From assembly GCA_905250115.1 (NCBI GenBank), contig CAJNOI010000055.1:213320-277319 (forward strand): DNA of 64,000 bases, written 5' to 3'. The DNA is from Adineta steineri. Lineage: Eukaryota; Rotifera; Eurotatoria; Adinetida; Adinetidae. Under the pieces are notes generated by a model, which was not told where the DNA came from, made no database searches, and worked only from the letters and a program-made list of their open reading frames with translations. A program made the position numbers and the translations under genes. Positions 37,240 to 48,952 of the stretch are shown here, one piece after another. The first letter of the stretch is position 1. Every line of letters starts with the position of its first letter.

Positions 37240-38461
37240 ATATGTTGTTTGTTATTTAAATTTACATATAATAATTAATTGTATAGTTGTAAAAAAAAAG
37301 TATCGATAAAACAATTGATATATTTAAGTGAAATATGCCATAATTGTTATATGACGAGAAGAACGATGCTCTCTATTCATATATATGCACTGGACATTGA
37401 TCAATTCTCTTCTTCGTCTTCTTTCTCTCTGTTTTTTTCTCTTCTCAACTTATGAGAAGAGAAGAGAAGAAGAAGAAGAAAAAAGAAAAGAAAGAGAACA
37501 ACAAACAGATGAATCAATTCTGATACTGATTACTTAGTATTATTCTCATCGATGAAAATATAGAAAAAATCAAACGATTCTCTTGCAGACATTACACATT
37601 ACTATCGATTAAATAAATATAGATCTTAAATTCACCGTAACTAATGATAAGAATAGTTGTAACATATTAAGATTATCTTAAAAAAATCGTTGTCGCGGTG
37701 CAATCGAGTGAAGCGATAGACTAAATCCGATAATCATCGCTTTAAGCAATGAATAAAAAACTATTGAATAGTCTCTTTCTATTATCTATTGATACAATAA
37801 AATAAAATGGATAAGATCATTATCACATTTAAGAAAAAGACATATGTCATATTAAGTGATGAGATGTACTACAAAATCTTCTTATATATTTGTCTTGTTC
37901 ATCAATTTAATATATATATATAGTTAGACATATAACAAGTATTTGCTAATCAAATACTTCGTTGTGAGATGTTTAAACAAGAAAATATTCTCACGATCAC
38001 TTATCTTATGTATATCTCTATACAATAGATAGATAGACGAAAGGGAAAAAGAAGAGTAATATGATAAATATTAAAATATCATTGTATATGTATATATCAT
38101 GTTTACTCGATGTGTTTTTTTATGTCTATAATTATAATAAATATTTGTTAGGAAAATATAAAAATGTGTTCATTGATAAAAATAAATTGTCCGAGAAGAA
38201 AAAACAAATTCATTTTCAATGCATTCCTATTGATAATACAATCAAAAATGAATAACTTGATATTTTGAATTCTTGACACAATTAAATAAATGCATGTATA
38301 CACTTATCGTTATATCTGCTTTTTTCTATTATTAAATATGTAAAGAATGGCGGAGGAGAGAAATAATAGATTTTATATAATACATACTATCAGTTCTTCA
38401 TATATATATATTTCGAGACTATATAGAAATAATTAGTAGATAACTGATATCATCTGGTGCA
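37240..38461. promoter_or_regulatory. divergent intergenic region between slit and the chitinase
   Basis: The two flanking genes point away from each other, so both promoters should lie here. A purine/pyrimidine mirror and hairpin region lies at 37400-37500, with the inverted core TTCTCTTCTCAACTTATG AGAAGAGAA. A 64-codon frame at 38061-38255 has no support. No defined promoter element could be assigned. Confidence 0.4.
37400..37498. repeat. polypyrimidine/polypurine foldback tract
   Basis: About 40 bases rich in CTT/TCT are followed by about 50 bases of GAA/GAGAA on the same strand, meeting at TCTCTTCTCAACTTATGAGA. The halves are complementary, so the tract can form a hairpin. Confidence 0.65.
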
Positions 38462-39344
38462 ATGCATATTATTCAAATATTATTTGTGTTTGTAATATTA
38501 CATGAAATTAATGGTAATGTAGGCAGTGATTTTGTTGAAAGTTTAAAACGTCTTGTTCGATCAAGTTGTTTTTGTTCGAAAAATGAATGCTGTTCAAAAT
38601 GGGGTTATTGTGGTAAAACAGATGCATATTGTGGTGAAGGATGTCAATCTGGTCCATGTAATATATCACCTAATACACAACATGGTAATTTTGATATAAC
38701 ACCAGAAACATTTGCATGTATTTTTCCAATGATTAAACCTGATTTACGTGCTCAACGTTATAAAGGTTTAATGGAAGCGATGAGATTAATGAATTGGAAA
38801 TTAAGCAATAGTACAGAAGCAGCTGTATTTTTTACACATGTATCACATGAAACTGATGGTCTTAAAACTCTTGCTGAATATTGTTCTGATCAAGGCAGTA
38901 AGTATTGAAAAAAATGACAAAATTATTTTGTTTTTTGAATATATATCTTTATTTTTTGTAGCCTGTAATAATTATCAATCATCATGGTGTTCAATTCAAG
39001 CCCGTCCAAATATAAAATATTTTGGTCGTGGATGGTTTCAATTATCTTATCCATGTAATTATTATAATGCTGGCAAAGCTCTTGCAATTGATTTACTTAA
39101 AAATCCCGATCTAGTTAGTCATTCAGATAAAATAGCTGCTGCAACAGCTATTTGGTATTATAAAGAAACTGGTATGGATATATTAGCACAACAAGGTGAT
39201 TTTGGAAGTACAACTCGAAAATTAAATGAATATGAATGTTCAGGAAAAGCTGGATATCATATGCAAGCAGCACGAGTACAATGTTATCATCGAGTTCGCA
39301 AATGTTTTAATCTTCCACATGCAACAACAAACCTCATCTGCTAA
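38462..39344 (+). CDS. secreted GH19 chitinase with hevein-like chitin-binding domain
   Basis: Two exons, 38462-38897 and 38962-39344, joined by a 64-bp intron (GTAAGT...TTGTAG), giving 272 aa. Signal peptide MHIIQILFVFVILHEING. Residues about 36-70 form a short hevein/CBM18-like domain, CCSKWGYCGKTDAYCGEGCQ. The GH19 domain follows with AAVFFTHVSHETDGLKTLAEYC, where the HET glutamate is the expected catalytic acid. YFGRGWFQLSYPCNYYNAG is the family's second signature, followed by the C-terminal cysteine region. It would hydrolyse chitin outside the cell. GH19 is best known from plants and bacteria and is patchy in animals, so lateral origin is possible; the intron shows it is adapted to its host. 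Confidence 0.88.
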
Positions 39345-39787
39345 TCTTATTTTCATTAAAAAATATGAAAATCATCATTTTCTTTCTTAGAAGATTAAAG
39401 TATATGTAATTGTCAAAGTTTCCTTTTTTTTGTCAGTATATGATATACAATAAAATATTACTCAAGTAATTGGCTTAATATTTCTAGATTGATTCAGTAG
39501 AATAATATAAAATCATCTTGAGACTTTTCATTCGAAAGTAAATTTTATTTTTTAAGTAGTATTAAAATGAATATATATATTAAGACAACTATGTAATATT
39601 TATTTGAATGTTAAAATCAGACAAACTAATCTTTAGGCTTGTTTTTATATAATAAAAGAATAAATAATTAACACACACGTGCAAATATTTGTAATCACTC
39701 AAAATAAATATCTATATATGTATGTATATATATATATATGAATTGAAGCAAGTATAGTATCACCGTGAGATTTATATATGGACTAAT
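39345..39787. other. convergent intergenic region
   Basis: 3' flanks of the chitinase (plus) and TRIM37-like gene (minus). AT-rich with a TA/TG microsatellite at 39715-39740. Nothing else seen. Confidence 0.5.
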
Positions 39788-42536
39788 CTATTTCTTTTGG
39801 ATATTATTCTGTTCAGATTTTTGTTGATCATTAGTAGTGATAGGTTGAGCTGTTTGACTTTTATGTCGACGTTGTTGAGAATTATGATCTGTCGATGGTC
39901 TTGAAGGATATGTTGGACAGTTGAATATCATTAAATTATTTAATGATGGTTGATTTTGTATTGATGGAGGAGGATGATATGAAAGAAATTCACTCGAATC
40001 AGTAATTGATTCATTGGTATTCGTTTGTATAATTGGACGGAATAATATTGAACTATTCGATGGATTATCTAAATAAAACAAAAATAGAAAAATTATTTAT
40101 TTATTTAGAAATCAAAAAGTAAACTAAACCATTTGGATGTAAAACTATATTTTGTTCACTATTTGTATTACGTTTTAATATATTAGCAAGCATAACATTT
40201 TCATCGATAACAAATGGTAATGCATCACTAAATATTGTTGAATTATATTTTGATGCATTAAATGCATTTTGTACTTCAGCATCATTCTCATCAGGTATTA
40301 TATTTATCGTTAAAGGATCTGTTATTAATGAATTAGGTTTCGCTGCTGCAGCTGCTACTTGTGGAATTGTAGATCTAGCAGTTGGTTGTTCATTTGATTG
40401 AGATGATAAATGTTGATGAAGACTTTGTTGAGCTGGTGTTGATACATCATTGTATGGGGAAGTTGGTTCTTCTCCAACATCATTTTCTGCTAAACTATAA
40501 AATAAAGAATTATGAGTTGTGAATTAACTAACTGTTAATTTATTACTTACACATCTTCATCGGAATCCATTTGATCTGACTAAAAAGTAAAGAATAATTA
40601 TAATTCAATAGTAAAATAAAATTTCTTTACTTTAAGATACATATAATCATCATCATTTTCATCATCATCATCATCGTCATCATCATCATCATCTTCGTTT
40701 ACTTCGCTTATATCAACTACTGTTTCTGTTAAATGTTCTCCTTCATTATCATCAAGACTTCTTGTTGTTGAAAGTATATTATCATTAGATCGTTTCTTTG
40801 AAATAAGAGAAAGAACTTTTCCATGTAAAGTCTTTATTTCATTATTTAATTGTAGATTTTCATTTTCTAAATGTTTGATATACCATTGTTGATCACGAGA
40901 TTTTTGTTGATATGTTGGTGGACGTACTTGAAAACGTATAATTAAAGTATCATTAATCGGATCAATAAAACCATCCGTTATTAATGCATCAAGTGAATAG
41001 AATTTATTATAACCCCAACATTCTCCAACTTCAAAATCTGATGCAAATTCTCTAGTACAATTTTTTGTTGGATCTTTACTTGAGTAATGAATCATTTCAA
41101 TACGATATTCATATTTTGATGTTTCACTTAAACCATTTGTTAATTCAAGAAATACAGATAAATGTGTACCACGTACAGTACCATTCCCATCTGGATAAAC
41201 TTTTAAACGCCATGTTAAACCATTGATATGTAATGGTTGACTATAAATTGGATCAACATTTTGTCGACGAAGAGAATAATTCGTTATTTTAAATATATTG
41301 GAATCGTATGGAGGAATGATTTCACTAGAAGAAAAAAACAGAAAGTGTCATTCTATAAACTCTACTATATATTCAAAGAAGTTTTACCTTGGAAAATCAC
41401 ATGATATAGGTGATGTACGAAAATTTATCATTGGTTTTTGACAAATTGTCTGAATGGTATTAAGAAGATCTTGTTGTTTACTAATAACTTCAACTTTACC
41501 ATTCGTTGATATACGATGTTCAATATCATGAAGACTATGTTCAATTAATTCTGTTTCACTTGATAATTGTAGACGTTGAGCTAGTAGAAACAAATTTTTA
41601 TCACGATATTATTATTTCAATAGAATATCTTACCATCTAAGGCATCCATTTTAATCTTAAATTGTTCATCAAGTTTTGATTGTATTGTTTGCATAATATT
41701 TATAATTTCTTTAAATCGTTCATCTCTTGCTATTTTTACATTTTCCACATTTCGTTCCTTTGAAAAAAAACATATACAATAACACAAAAAAAGAAACAAC
41801 AATAAACTACATACAACATCTTGTGCTAAACAAATTAAATCAACATGTCGTCGTTTTAATTTTCCAAGATGTTCATTAACAATAGACAAATTTGTTTTAT
41901 AAATATCATCAAATGGAAGAAAACTATGGCCAACATGCTAGAAATATTTAATTAAATATCAATTTATATTGACAAATTATTAACTTACTGAACCATTAAA
42001 TAAAGCACATTGATGACAAATACATTTTGAACATGATTGACAATATACAGTTAATTTTTCTTTATGTAATTCACATCTAATATATAAAATTATATTTTTT
42101 TTCTTATAAGAATCAATAAAAAAGAAACTAACTTGTCTTTTTCTTCACCTTTTTGTTTATTAGTTTCATTAATTTTTAAAGTATCAAGTTGACTTGTAAC
42201 ATCTTCAATCCATCGACATTTAACAAGTTCATGTAAATGAAGTGTTGCACGACAATGTGGACATTGATGATGTTGATCAGTTAACCAGCGCTAATAATTT
42301 ATATTAAAGTTTTCAAACAAATATTCATATTCTACAAAAATTATTTACTCGAATACATGGATAACAACATAATTTCGAACAATGTGGACAAAGACGAGCA
42401 TCACGTAATTTTTCCATACAAATAAAACATCGAAATACTTCAGATAGTGTCTAAAAAAGCAAATTTTTTGTAAGATTTAATTGAATAATTTATTTATTAC
42501 TTCAACAGTAGCAGTACCATTATTTGGTGATGACAT
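39788..42536 (-). CDS. TRIM37: TRIM37-like RING/B-box/coiled-coil/MATH E3 ubiquitin ligase
   Basis: Multi-exon minus-strand gene starting [13 protein letters not shown] at 42536. The RING finger reads [20 protein letters not shown] and CCYPCIR, continuing in the next exon [20 protein letters not shown], practically the TRIM37 RING. The B-box follows ([20 protein letters not shown], about 42130-42000), then a coiled coil (about 41930-41400). A MATH domain lies at about 41340-40850, with [38 protein letters not shown] and EIGECWG-like [14 protein letters not shown]. After it come a long acidic Asp/Glu run and a low-complexity tail ending near [16 protein letters not shown]37 proteins are ubiquitin ligases acting at centrosomes, peroxisomes and chromatin. 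Exon borders in the tail are less certain than in the N-terminal half. Confidence 0.9.
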
Positions 42537-43094
42537 GATCCTCTTTTAATAAATAGATTAAGAAAACAAAATTTAAATTAGTTTAATAACAAACCTGAAT
42601 ATGAGTTCAAAAAAAACAAAATTCGAGAATATATGAGAAAAATACAATCAATCAAATTAATCGTTCAGATGTTTGAATCCACACATTGCTTCTTATCCAT
42701 TGATGTCAAGGACAACAAAAATTTTTTTTATTTAGATGTCGCTATCGGATATTGAAATATTTTTAAAAAAAATATATTAATAACATATACAATTAAATAA
42801 ATAGATTACCTTCTTAGTAAAATTAATTCTGAACATATATTTCCTATTATCGATTCAAAATTTTTCTTGCAATAGATGGTACTCTATTACTAATCTTTCC
42901 GTTTATTTCATTCTACTTCGTAACAACTAGTATTGAAATATATTATTCAGAATAACAATCATGACGATGCAAGTCTTAGTTTTTTGTTTGATAATGGATT
43001 ATTTGATAATATAATCTATTTTGTTTTTGATGGTTTGAAAGCGATAGAAATAAAAATCAGTTTATTTTCTCTTGCGAATACTATTTTTGATACA
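42537..43094. promoter_or_regulatory. divergent intergenic region
   Basis: Between the divergent TRIM37-like gene and the secreted-protein gene on the plus strand; probably holds both promoters. No specific element recognised. Confidence 0.35.
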
Positions 43095-43820
43095 ATGGTA
43101 TCTTGTATCATAGTATTTTGTTTGCTGTATTTTCAGTTTATTTCAGGTAAAATCATATAAATGTTTCGTTTTAATTTATTTTAAACTTATTTTCTTATAG
43201 CTACATGGACTTCATTAATGAATCCAATGACATTATCGAATAAGACATTAATAAATTTGCTGAATAATGGTGGTTATGCTATAATAAGTGCAGAACATAA
43301 TCCGAATTTATCAAATAATGAATTTAAATTAACTGATGAAGCCATTCAGAAACGGCTGGGTAATTTATCAACTGATTTGACTAATAAATATTTGTATTCA
43401 AATGTACTTGGAGTTTATGATGGTGCTAGTGAACATAGTTTTCTTGTTATTCTTCATAATGATTTACCAGATCGAGAACGAGCTCTGATATATCGATTAG
43501 GTGAAAAATATAATCAAGATTCAGTTATATATGTAAAACAAGCTTTACCCGTTGTACAACAATTGATTTATACAACAGGTCCATTCAATGGTACATATGT
43601 AGAAGGACAAGGTTACAAAATTTTAACTACAAATGTAACTGATAATTATAGTAGTGTTCAATTATGTTCAAATGTTACACTTACATTTACATTGAATTTT
43701 GATTTTGAACAAATGATTACAAATAATAATACTAAAACAAAAACACAACAACTCATTAAACATCATGCTCAAAATAGAATGCACAATCAATTGAGAAAAT
43801 CTATTAGATTGATACATTAG
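43095..43820 (+). CDS. unidentified secreted protein
   Basis: Two exons, 43095-43146 and 43201-43820, joined by a 54-bp intron (GTAAAA...CTTATAG); 223 aa. The first exon supplies a signal peptide (MVSCIIVFCLLYFQFIS). The mature part contains LINLLNNGGYAIISAEHNPN, LYSNVLGVYDGASEHSFLVI, IYRLGEKYNQDSVIYVKQ and GPFNGTYVEGQGY. This pattern faintly resembles bacterial DUF3293-like proteins, but I cannot assign it. The tail is rich in Asn, Lys and Gln. No membrane segment besides the signal. Probably secreted or luminal. Confidence 0.65.
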
Positions 43821-45501
43821 TTGTGTAATCTTTTTATCATAATTTAATACAACTAAGAATGAATAAAAGATTCTTTTGAGTAAATCATACACTTTATTTC
43901 TTGAATTATCTTGAAGGTAAACGTTGCGGCTAATTTTTTTACACGTGCATGTTATGGACGATGTTATGACCTGTAAGGTCATAATTTATTCCTTCTTCTA
44001 CCTTGTACATATCCTTTCTCTCTTACCTTCCTATCATTGAACATGACGTGATGTTCTCTTTCCGTCACCTTCGAGAGAGCTTTCACTCTCTTTCTCTCTC
44101 TCTTGCTCATATATATATACCTGCTCTGTGTTCTCTTTACAGTCACTTACGAACTCACAGTTCGTACTTTATTAGGTTTCATTCTACATAAGGTGACTTC
44201 AAGAAAAAGGACGTTCAATCAAATGAAAATCGACAAAATTTTCAACGATTCAGAATCAGGATTAGAATCTATCCTTAATTTGTAAGTGTAATTTTTTTCT
44301 CACAATAGGTCGGTCTTGAAAGAGTTAACTATTTATACATCTTTTTTTACTGACTAGAGAAACATCAATAGATTATGTTCTTCTCAATGTTAACACAGTA
44401 TATATTAGGACAAAAGTCAATCTCGAGAGTTTGATAATAAAAATATCAATGGACGTTATCAATAGTTCACAACATGTACAGGTCATGAAGTGCAAAAAAA
44501 GCCAGACGAACTGGTACAAAATTGAAGATGTCAGATAAAAAGAAAAGAGTGTATATCATACTTCTCATACATACAAGAGAAAAGAAGAAAAAATGTATTT
44601 GATTAAATTACACCATAATAGTTGTATTTTTATAACAGTTTCAAATGATTGAGTTCTTCAAAAATTTAACACGGTATGTGCAAAGTAAAATATTTATTCT
44701 TATAGATTTGTTTTTTAATTAATTATTGTTAGAGAAATATCAATAAACGATAAATACTAGAAGTCTTCGCCGATGTTCATCAATAAGACTGACATTACAA
44801 AACACGTTTGAAAAGATAGTATATCATTTCTCTTCGAGTATCGATATGTTTGCTCAAGAATATTTATTAGTTTATATATAAGATAACTGTTTTGATAGGT
44901 CCATTAGATAATATCTTTGATGACGACGTACTTTTTCGTAATAGTTCAGTTTGTTTCATCATTTCATTAGAGACTCAATTAATTTTTATTAATTTAGAAA
45001 AAAGCTTCGATTAAAAACGAGTAGCATATGAGACTAGATAGTATACATACATTTAAATTTTACTATTGCTTTAAATATTGATAATTTCTACTTTCGAGAG
45101 TTTGAAAGACAAGATCTTATTGCCTAGAAAATTTCTATTGCTTGCAAGAGTTCTCTATAGTGATATTATTCATCATTTTATTCAATAATGCAAAAGTTGG
45201 CATTTAAATTATATTAAATGAAACAATCATCATCAGTAAGACACGTTGTTTTAGTCAAGGTCACTGTTTGATTTTATTACGGATAAGAAAAATACGCGAA
45301 TAACATGGTTATAACTTAAGGTTTTTTATGTATTGCATAATATGTGTATAAAAAAAAATGTATACCGTCATACATAATTTCATCCTTTGAAAGTGCACAT
45401 TTATAAACCATAAGATATAAATATTACGCATAGTTCACGAGAAAAAAACATTAATATTATTTTATTATAGAAGTTCTCAATCATTCAGTCTCACTAATAA
45501 A
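43821..45501. other. intergenic
   Basis: A CT-rich simple repeat near 44070-44105, otherwise AT-rich without a gene. A pyrimidine-poor but AG-ending site (TTTATTATAG) at about 45470, 32 bases before the next ATG, could be a leader splice acceptor. Confidence 0.45.
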
Positions 45502-46809
45502 ATGAACATATCTACTTCAAAAATCAAAGAGATTCTCGATGAATTTGGTGTTGGTGTTCATTCAGAATGTGGCAAACTAGATATTGTTCTTATGCATCGA
45601 CCAGGCAAAGAACTTCTTCGATTAACAAAAGATAATCATCATCTTCTTCTTTATGATGCTCTTCCTAATATTATTCAAACACATCAGTCTCATGATATAT
45701 TTTCACAATATTTACGTGATCATGGAATACATGTACTTTATCTTGAAGATCTTCTTCGGCAAACACTTATCTCAAGTGATCAAGCACGTTCTCAATTGAT
45801 TCAAGGCATTCTTACTAATTCTCATTTCAATCATAATAATCAACAACAATCTTTATTAGCTCTCCAACAATGGTTACTTCATCGAACGCCTGAACAATTA
45901 ACTGAAGATATTATTGTTGGTGTGGCTTGTTCACAAGATGAATTAGGTACATCTGATTATGCTCAAATTCTTCTTACAACAAATAATTCAATGAATGAAT
46001 ATCTCATTCCACCATTACCTAATCTTTTATTTATGCGTGATGGATTTTCAATTATTGATAATCATGTTTTTATTTGGCAAATGAGTAAACCAGCAAGACT
46101 AAACGAGCCACTTCTATTACATATTATTTTTCAATATCATCCACATTTATCAAATTGTGGATTAGAAATCATTGAATGGCAAAAAAATATTGATGAAAAT
46201 GATAAAGAAATACCAACAATCGAAGGTGGTGATGTTGCTTATCTTGGTGATGGTATTCTACTTATTGGTTGTAGTGAAAGAACTAATCGAACTGGCATTG
46301 AAGCACTTACTCGAACAGGCCTTTTTCATCAAGTTATTGTTATTATGATACCTCCTGAACGATGTTACATGCATCTAGATACAATTCTTAGTTCAGTTGG
46401 TAAACATGCATTTACATTACATGGTCTATTAGCTGAAACTATGCAAATATATACTGTAGAAAATCAATATTCTCATCAAAAGACATGTTTAAAACCAAAA
46501 TGGATATCATATGGTTTTAATGTTCGGCAAACTCTTCGAAAACTTCTGAATAATCCTGATTTAATATTTTATGATGCAAAAGATGAACAAACATCGATTG
46601 ATGAACAACGACAATGTCGACATAATGTTGTTGTTATTGATGATTGTCATGTTGTTACTTATGCTGGTAGTGATGCTGAAAAAGGGATTGTTACTCATAT
46701 GACTCACAACAATATGTGTCGAGTAGGTCTCATACCTTTTGAAGGTCTATCAGAAGGTGGTGGTGGTGTTCATTGTATGACAAATGCTGTTCGACGAAGA
46801 CCAAAATAA
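45502..46809 (+). CDS. arginine deiminase (bacterial ArcA type)
   Basis: Single-exon gene, 435 aa, near the length of bacterial arginine deiminases. It would convert L-arginine to citrulline and ammonia. Family landmarks in order: CGKLDIVLMHRPGKEL near the N-terminus; LLFMRDGFS with the substrate-binding Asp; EGGDVAYLGDGILLIGCSERT with the conserved Glu; RCYMHLDTILS with the catalytic His and Asp; and EGGGGVHCMTNAVRR with the nucleophilic cysteine. All core catalytic residues are present, so an active enzyme is likely. Arginine deiminase is rare in animals. The intronless coding region and bacterial-type sequence suggest lateral acquisition. No arc-pathway partner (carbamate kinase, ornithine transcarbamylase) is in the window. 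No targeting peptide is evident. Confidence 0.9.
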   Translation: MNISTSKIKEILDEFGVGVHSECGKLDIVLMHRPGKELLRLTKDNHHLLLYDALPNIIQTHQSHDIFSQYLRDHGIHVLYLEDLLRQTLISSDQARSQLIQGILTNSHFNHNNQQQSLLALQQWLLHRTPEQLTEDIIVGVACSQDELGTSDYAQILLTTNNSMNEYLIPPLPNLLFMRDGFSIIDNHVFIWQMSKPARLNEPLLLHIIFQYHPHLSNCGLEIIEWQKNIDENDKEIPTIEGGDVAYLGDGILLIGCSERTNRTGIEALTRTGLFHQVIVIMIPPERCYMHLDTILSSVGKHAFTLHGLLAETMQIYTVENQYSHQKTCLKPKWISYGFNVRQTLRKLLNNPDLIFYDAKDEQTSIDEQRQCRHNVVVIDDCHVVTYAGSDAEKGIVTHMTHNNMCRVGLIPFEGLSEGGGGVHCMTNAVRRRPK

Positions 46810-48952
46810 AGTTCAATTGTTTTTTGCTTTGCATATAATTTAATAAAATTTTCTACTTTATGTGTATTATTATTATCATCTTGAATGTTATGAAAGTTTG
46901 CTTTCAATATATCTTCACTATGTCATGAGTCTTTGTTAATTTCATTTTTTTTTGTAATATGATAAATAAATAAAATACAACGATTTTTTATAGATACAAA
47001 TAAATTTTAATAATATCATCTGATGATATCATAGAAGTATACAATATTAAGAAAGTTGCTCATCGGCAAAGTTCTTTGTTTATGTTATATTAAAGAAATA
47101 ACACTTAATGAAAATATTATTATCCACGTAATATATCTCAAGCACAGATTTCGCCCTCGTCTTCATGATCAACCTATCAATTTAGTACTTATTGAGAGTG
47201 TAATTCACAAAGTCATGAGAACACAACCATCCCACACCCTTCAACTAAATAGAAACTTTCAGCTTCTCACCTAATAATGTGATTTCGATTTGTGTCTGAT
47301 CATTAATGGATGGATCTTTCCCAAGAATAGCAGTGACAATTCGTATTAATTAATTTTCATCATCTTGTACAAGCTAAATATTGCAGAAAAAATCCAGATG
47401 TAGCGTATAATACTACATTTGAAAATAGACAGCTCGATCATTTAGTAGTCTTAACTAATTATTTGTTTTAATTTCAGCTATTGATAATTTTAGTGAAGTT
47501 TGTGAATTGAAAAATAAATAATGAACAGAAATTATATTCAACCTATGATCATGCTCATATGAATAGTGAATAAGGATGAGGGTGGGTATGAGTGAAGAAA
47601 AAACACATCCACACCATTTTAATTCTTTTCTTACATAAGTTTTGACGACGTTTTATATACAACAAATGAGAAAAAAGAGAAAAAAGAGAGTAGACAACTA
47701 TATATACATATATGATAGCAAATCAGATAGCGCCAAATCAGTGTCATATGTCTCAAATTCTTTTGATAAAAACTTCATAGAAATATGAATCCAAATATGA
47801 GATACACCTACGAACAAAAAAATCTGTCCACCATTTTTATTTGTGTGCTATCATACTTTGTATAAAATTTATTGTCTAGTAGAGATATGACTTAAGCGTT
47901 TTATTTCAGTATGGTAAAACGATCACAATGTAATAAAACTCTGAAGTTATATTTCACTCGACAATAAATTATATACAAGGTATGATAAAAAAGAAATTAA
48001 AAGAGGAAAGAGTTTTGTGCGATGGTATACTTTCGAAGAGCATATATGAGACATGCAACAAAAATCATATTTTTACCTGAGCATTACAATAAATAATTAG
48101 ACAACGTGTGTTTTATGCCTTATTTTACCAACTCCACCAGTAATGTGTACGCTATATTAGGTTTTTTTATCGCTAGAAACATGATCGATCTTGTTAGATT
48201 CGATCTGATTCCAGTACTACTATGGACCGATAATTAATGAGTTTAAAGAACTAATCATGAGTCAAAGTTCCAGTTACACAAACTTTTTGACGATATGATA
48301 ACACGAATAGAATAAAAAAGTAATCTTAATGGATGTCGAGCTCAAAATTAAATGCGAAAATCTTTGAAATAATGTAGAATTGTTAAACAAACAAATTCAC
48401 TTTGAAGAAAATTACAAACGTATCTTATATCAGTTTTATTTGTAGTTTTCAATGGTAAGATAGATCGTCTTATTAAATCACTTATTAAGAACCAAAACTG
48501 TAAACATTTGAGAATAAAAAGCTTTGCTTTTTTGGGAAAAGTGCGTGACACTGCTGTATTTTCTTCTGGTTTAAAGAAAAAAATCTCCTTATTTTCTAAG
48601 GAAAATCTTCTGATCAACTCGTGTTTTTTAACGAAAAATTCCTGATTTCTAAAATTTCGATTTCGCAACCCTGTTCTCTCTATCTTTCTATATAGCTGAT
48701 TTTTTTGCTGTTGTATCTTTTCTTTTTTAACATGTGAATTAGATTATGGCATGATAAATACTTATGTTAAAAAAACTTGATTGTTATTGCACAAACTGAA
48801 ATGTAAAAAAAAAACAAAAATATGGTTTCTTTCATCAATGCATCAAGTCATTCTTTCTCTCAAATCTACTTTTAATACATACAAACTATTCTGACTCACG
48901 TTTACTTTTGTGTACAATAAAATAAATTCATTAGTGAATAAAATATCAAACG
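46810..48952. other. intergenic
   Basis: Telomere-like island 4 at 47573-47615. No gene recognised; frames at 47056-47274 and 48348-48668 lack any family feature. Confidence 0.45.
47573..47615. repeat. telomere-like inverted island 4 (short)
   Basis: GGATGAGGGTGGGTATGAGTG, a short A-rich spacer, then CACATCCACACC. A degenerate member of the family. Confidence 0.6.

Noticed and set aside
44003..44285. Two overlapping frames after the unidentified secreted protein
   Set aside because: Rich in CT simple repeat and without family or signal features.
48348..48668. 106-codon minus-strand frame upstream of the ankyrin-ART gene
   Set aside because: Phe/Lys-rich, no domain or signal, and no supporting splice structure.
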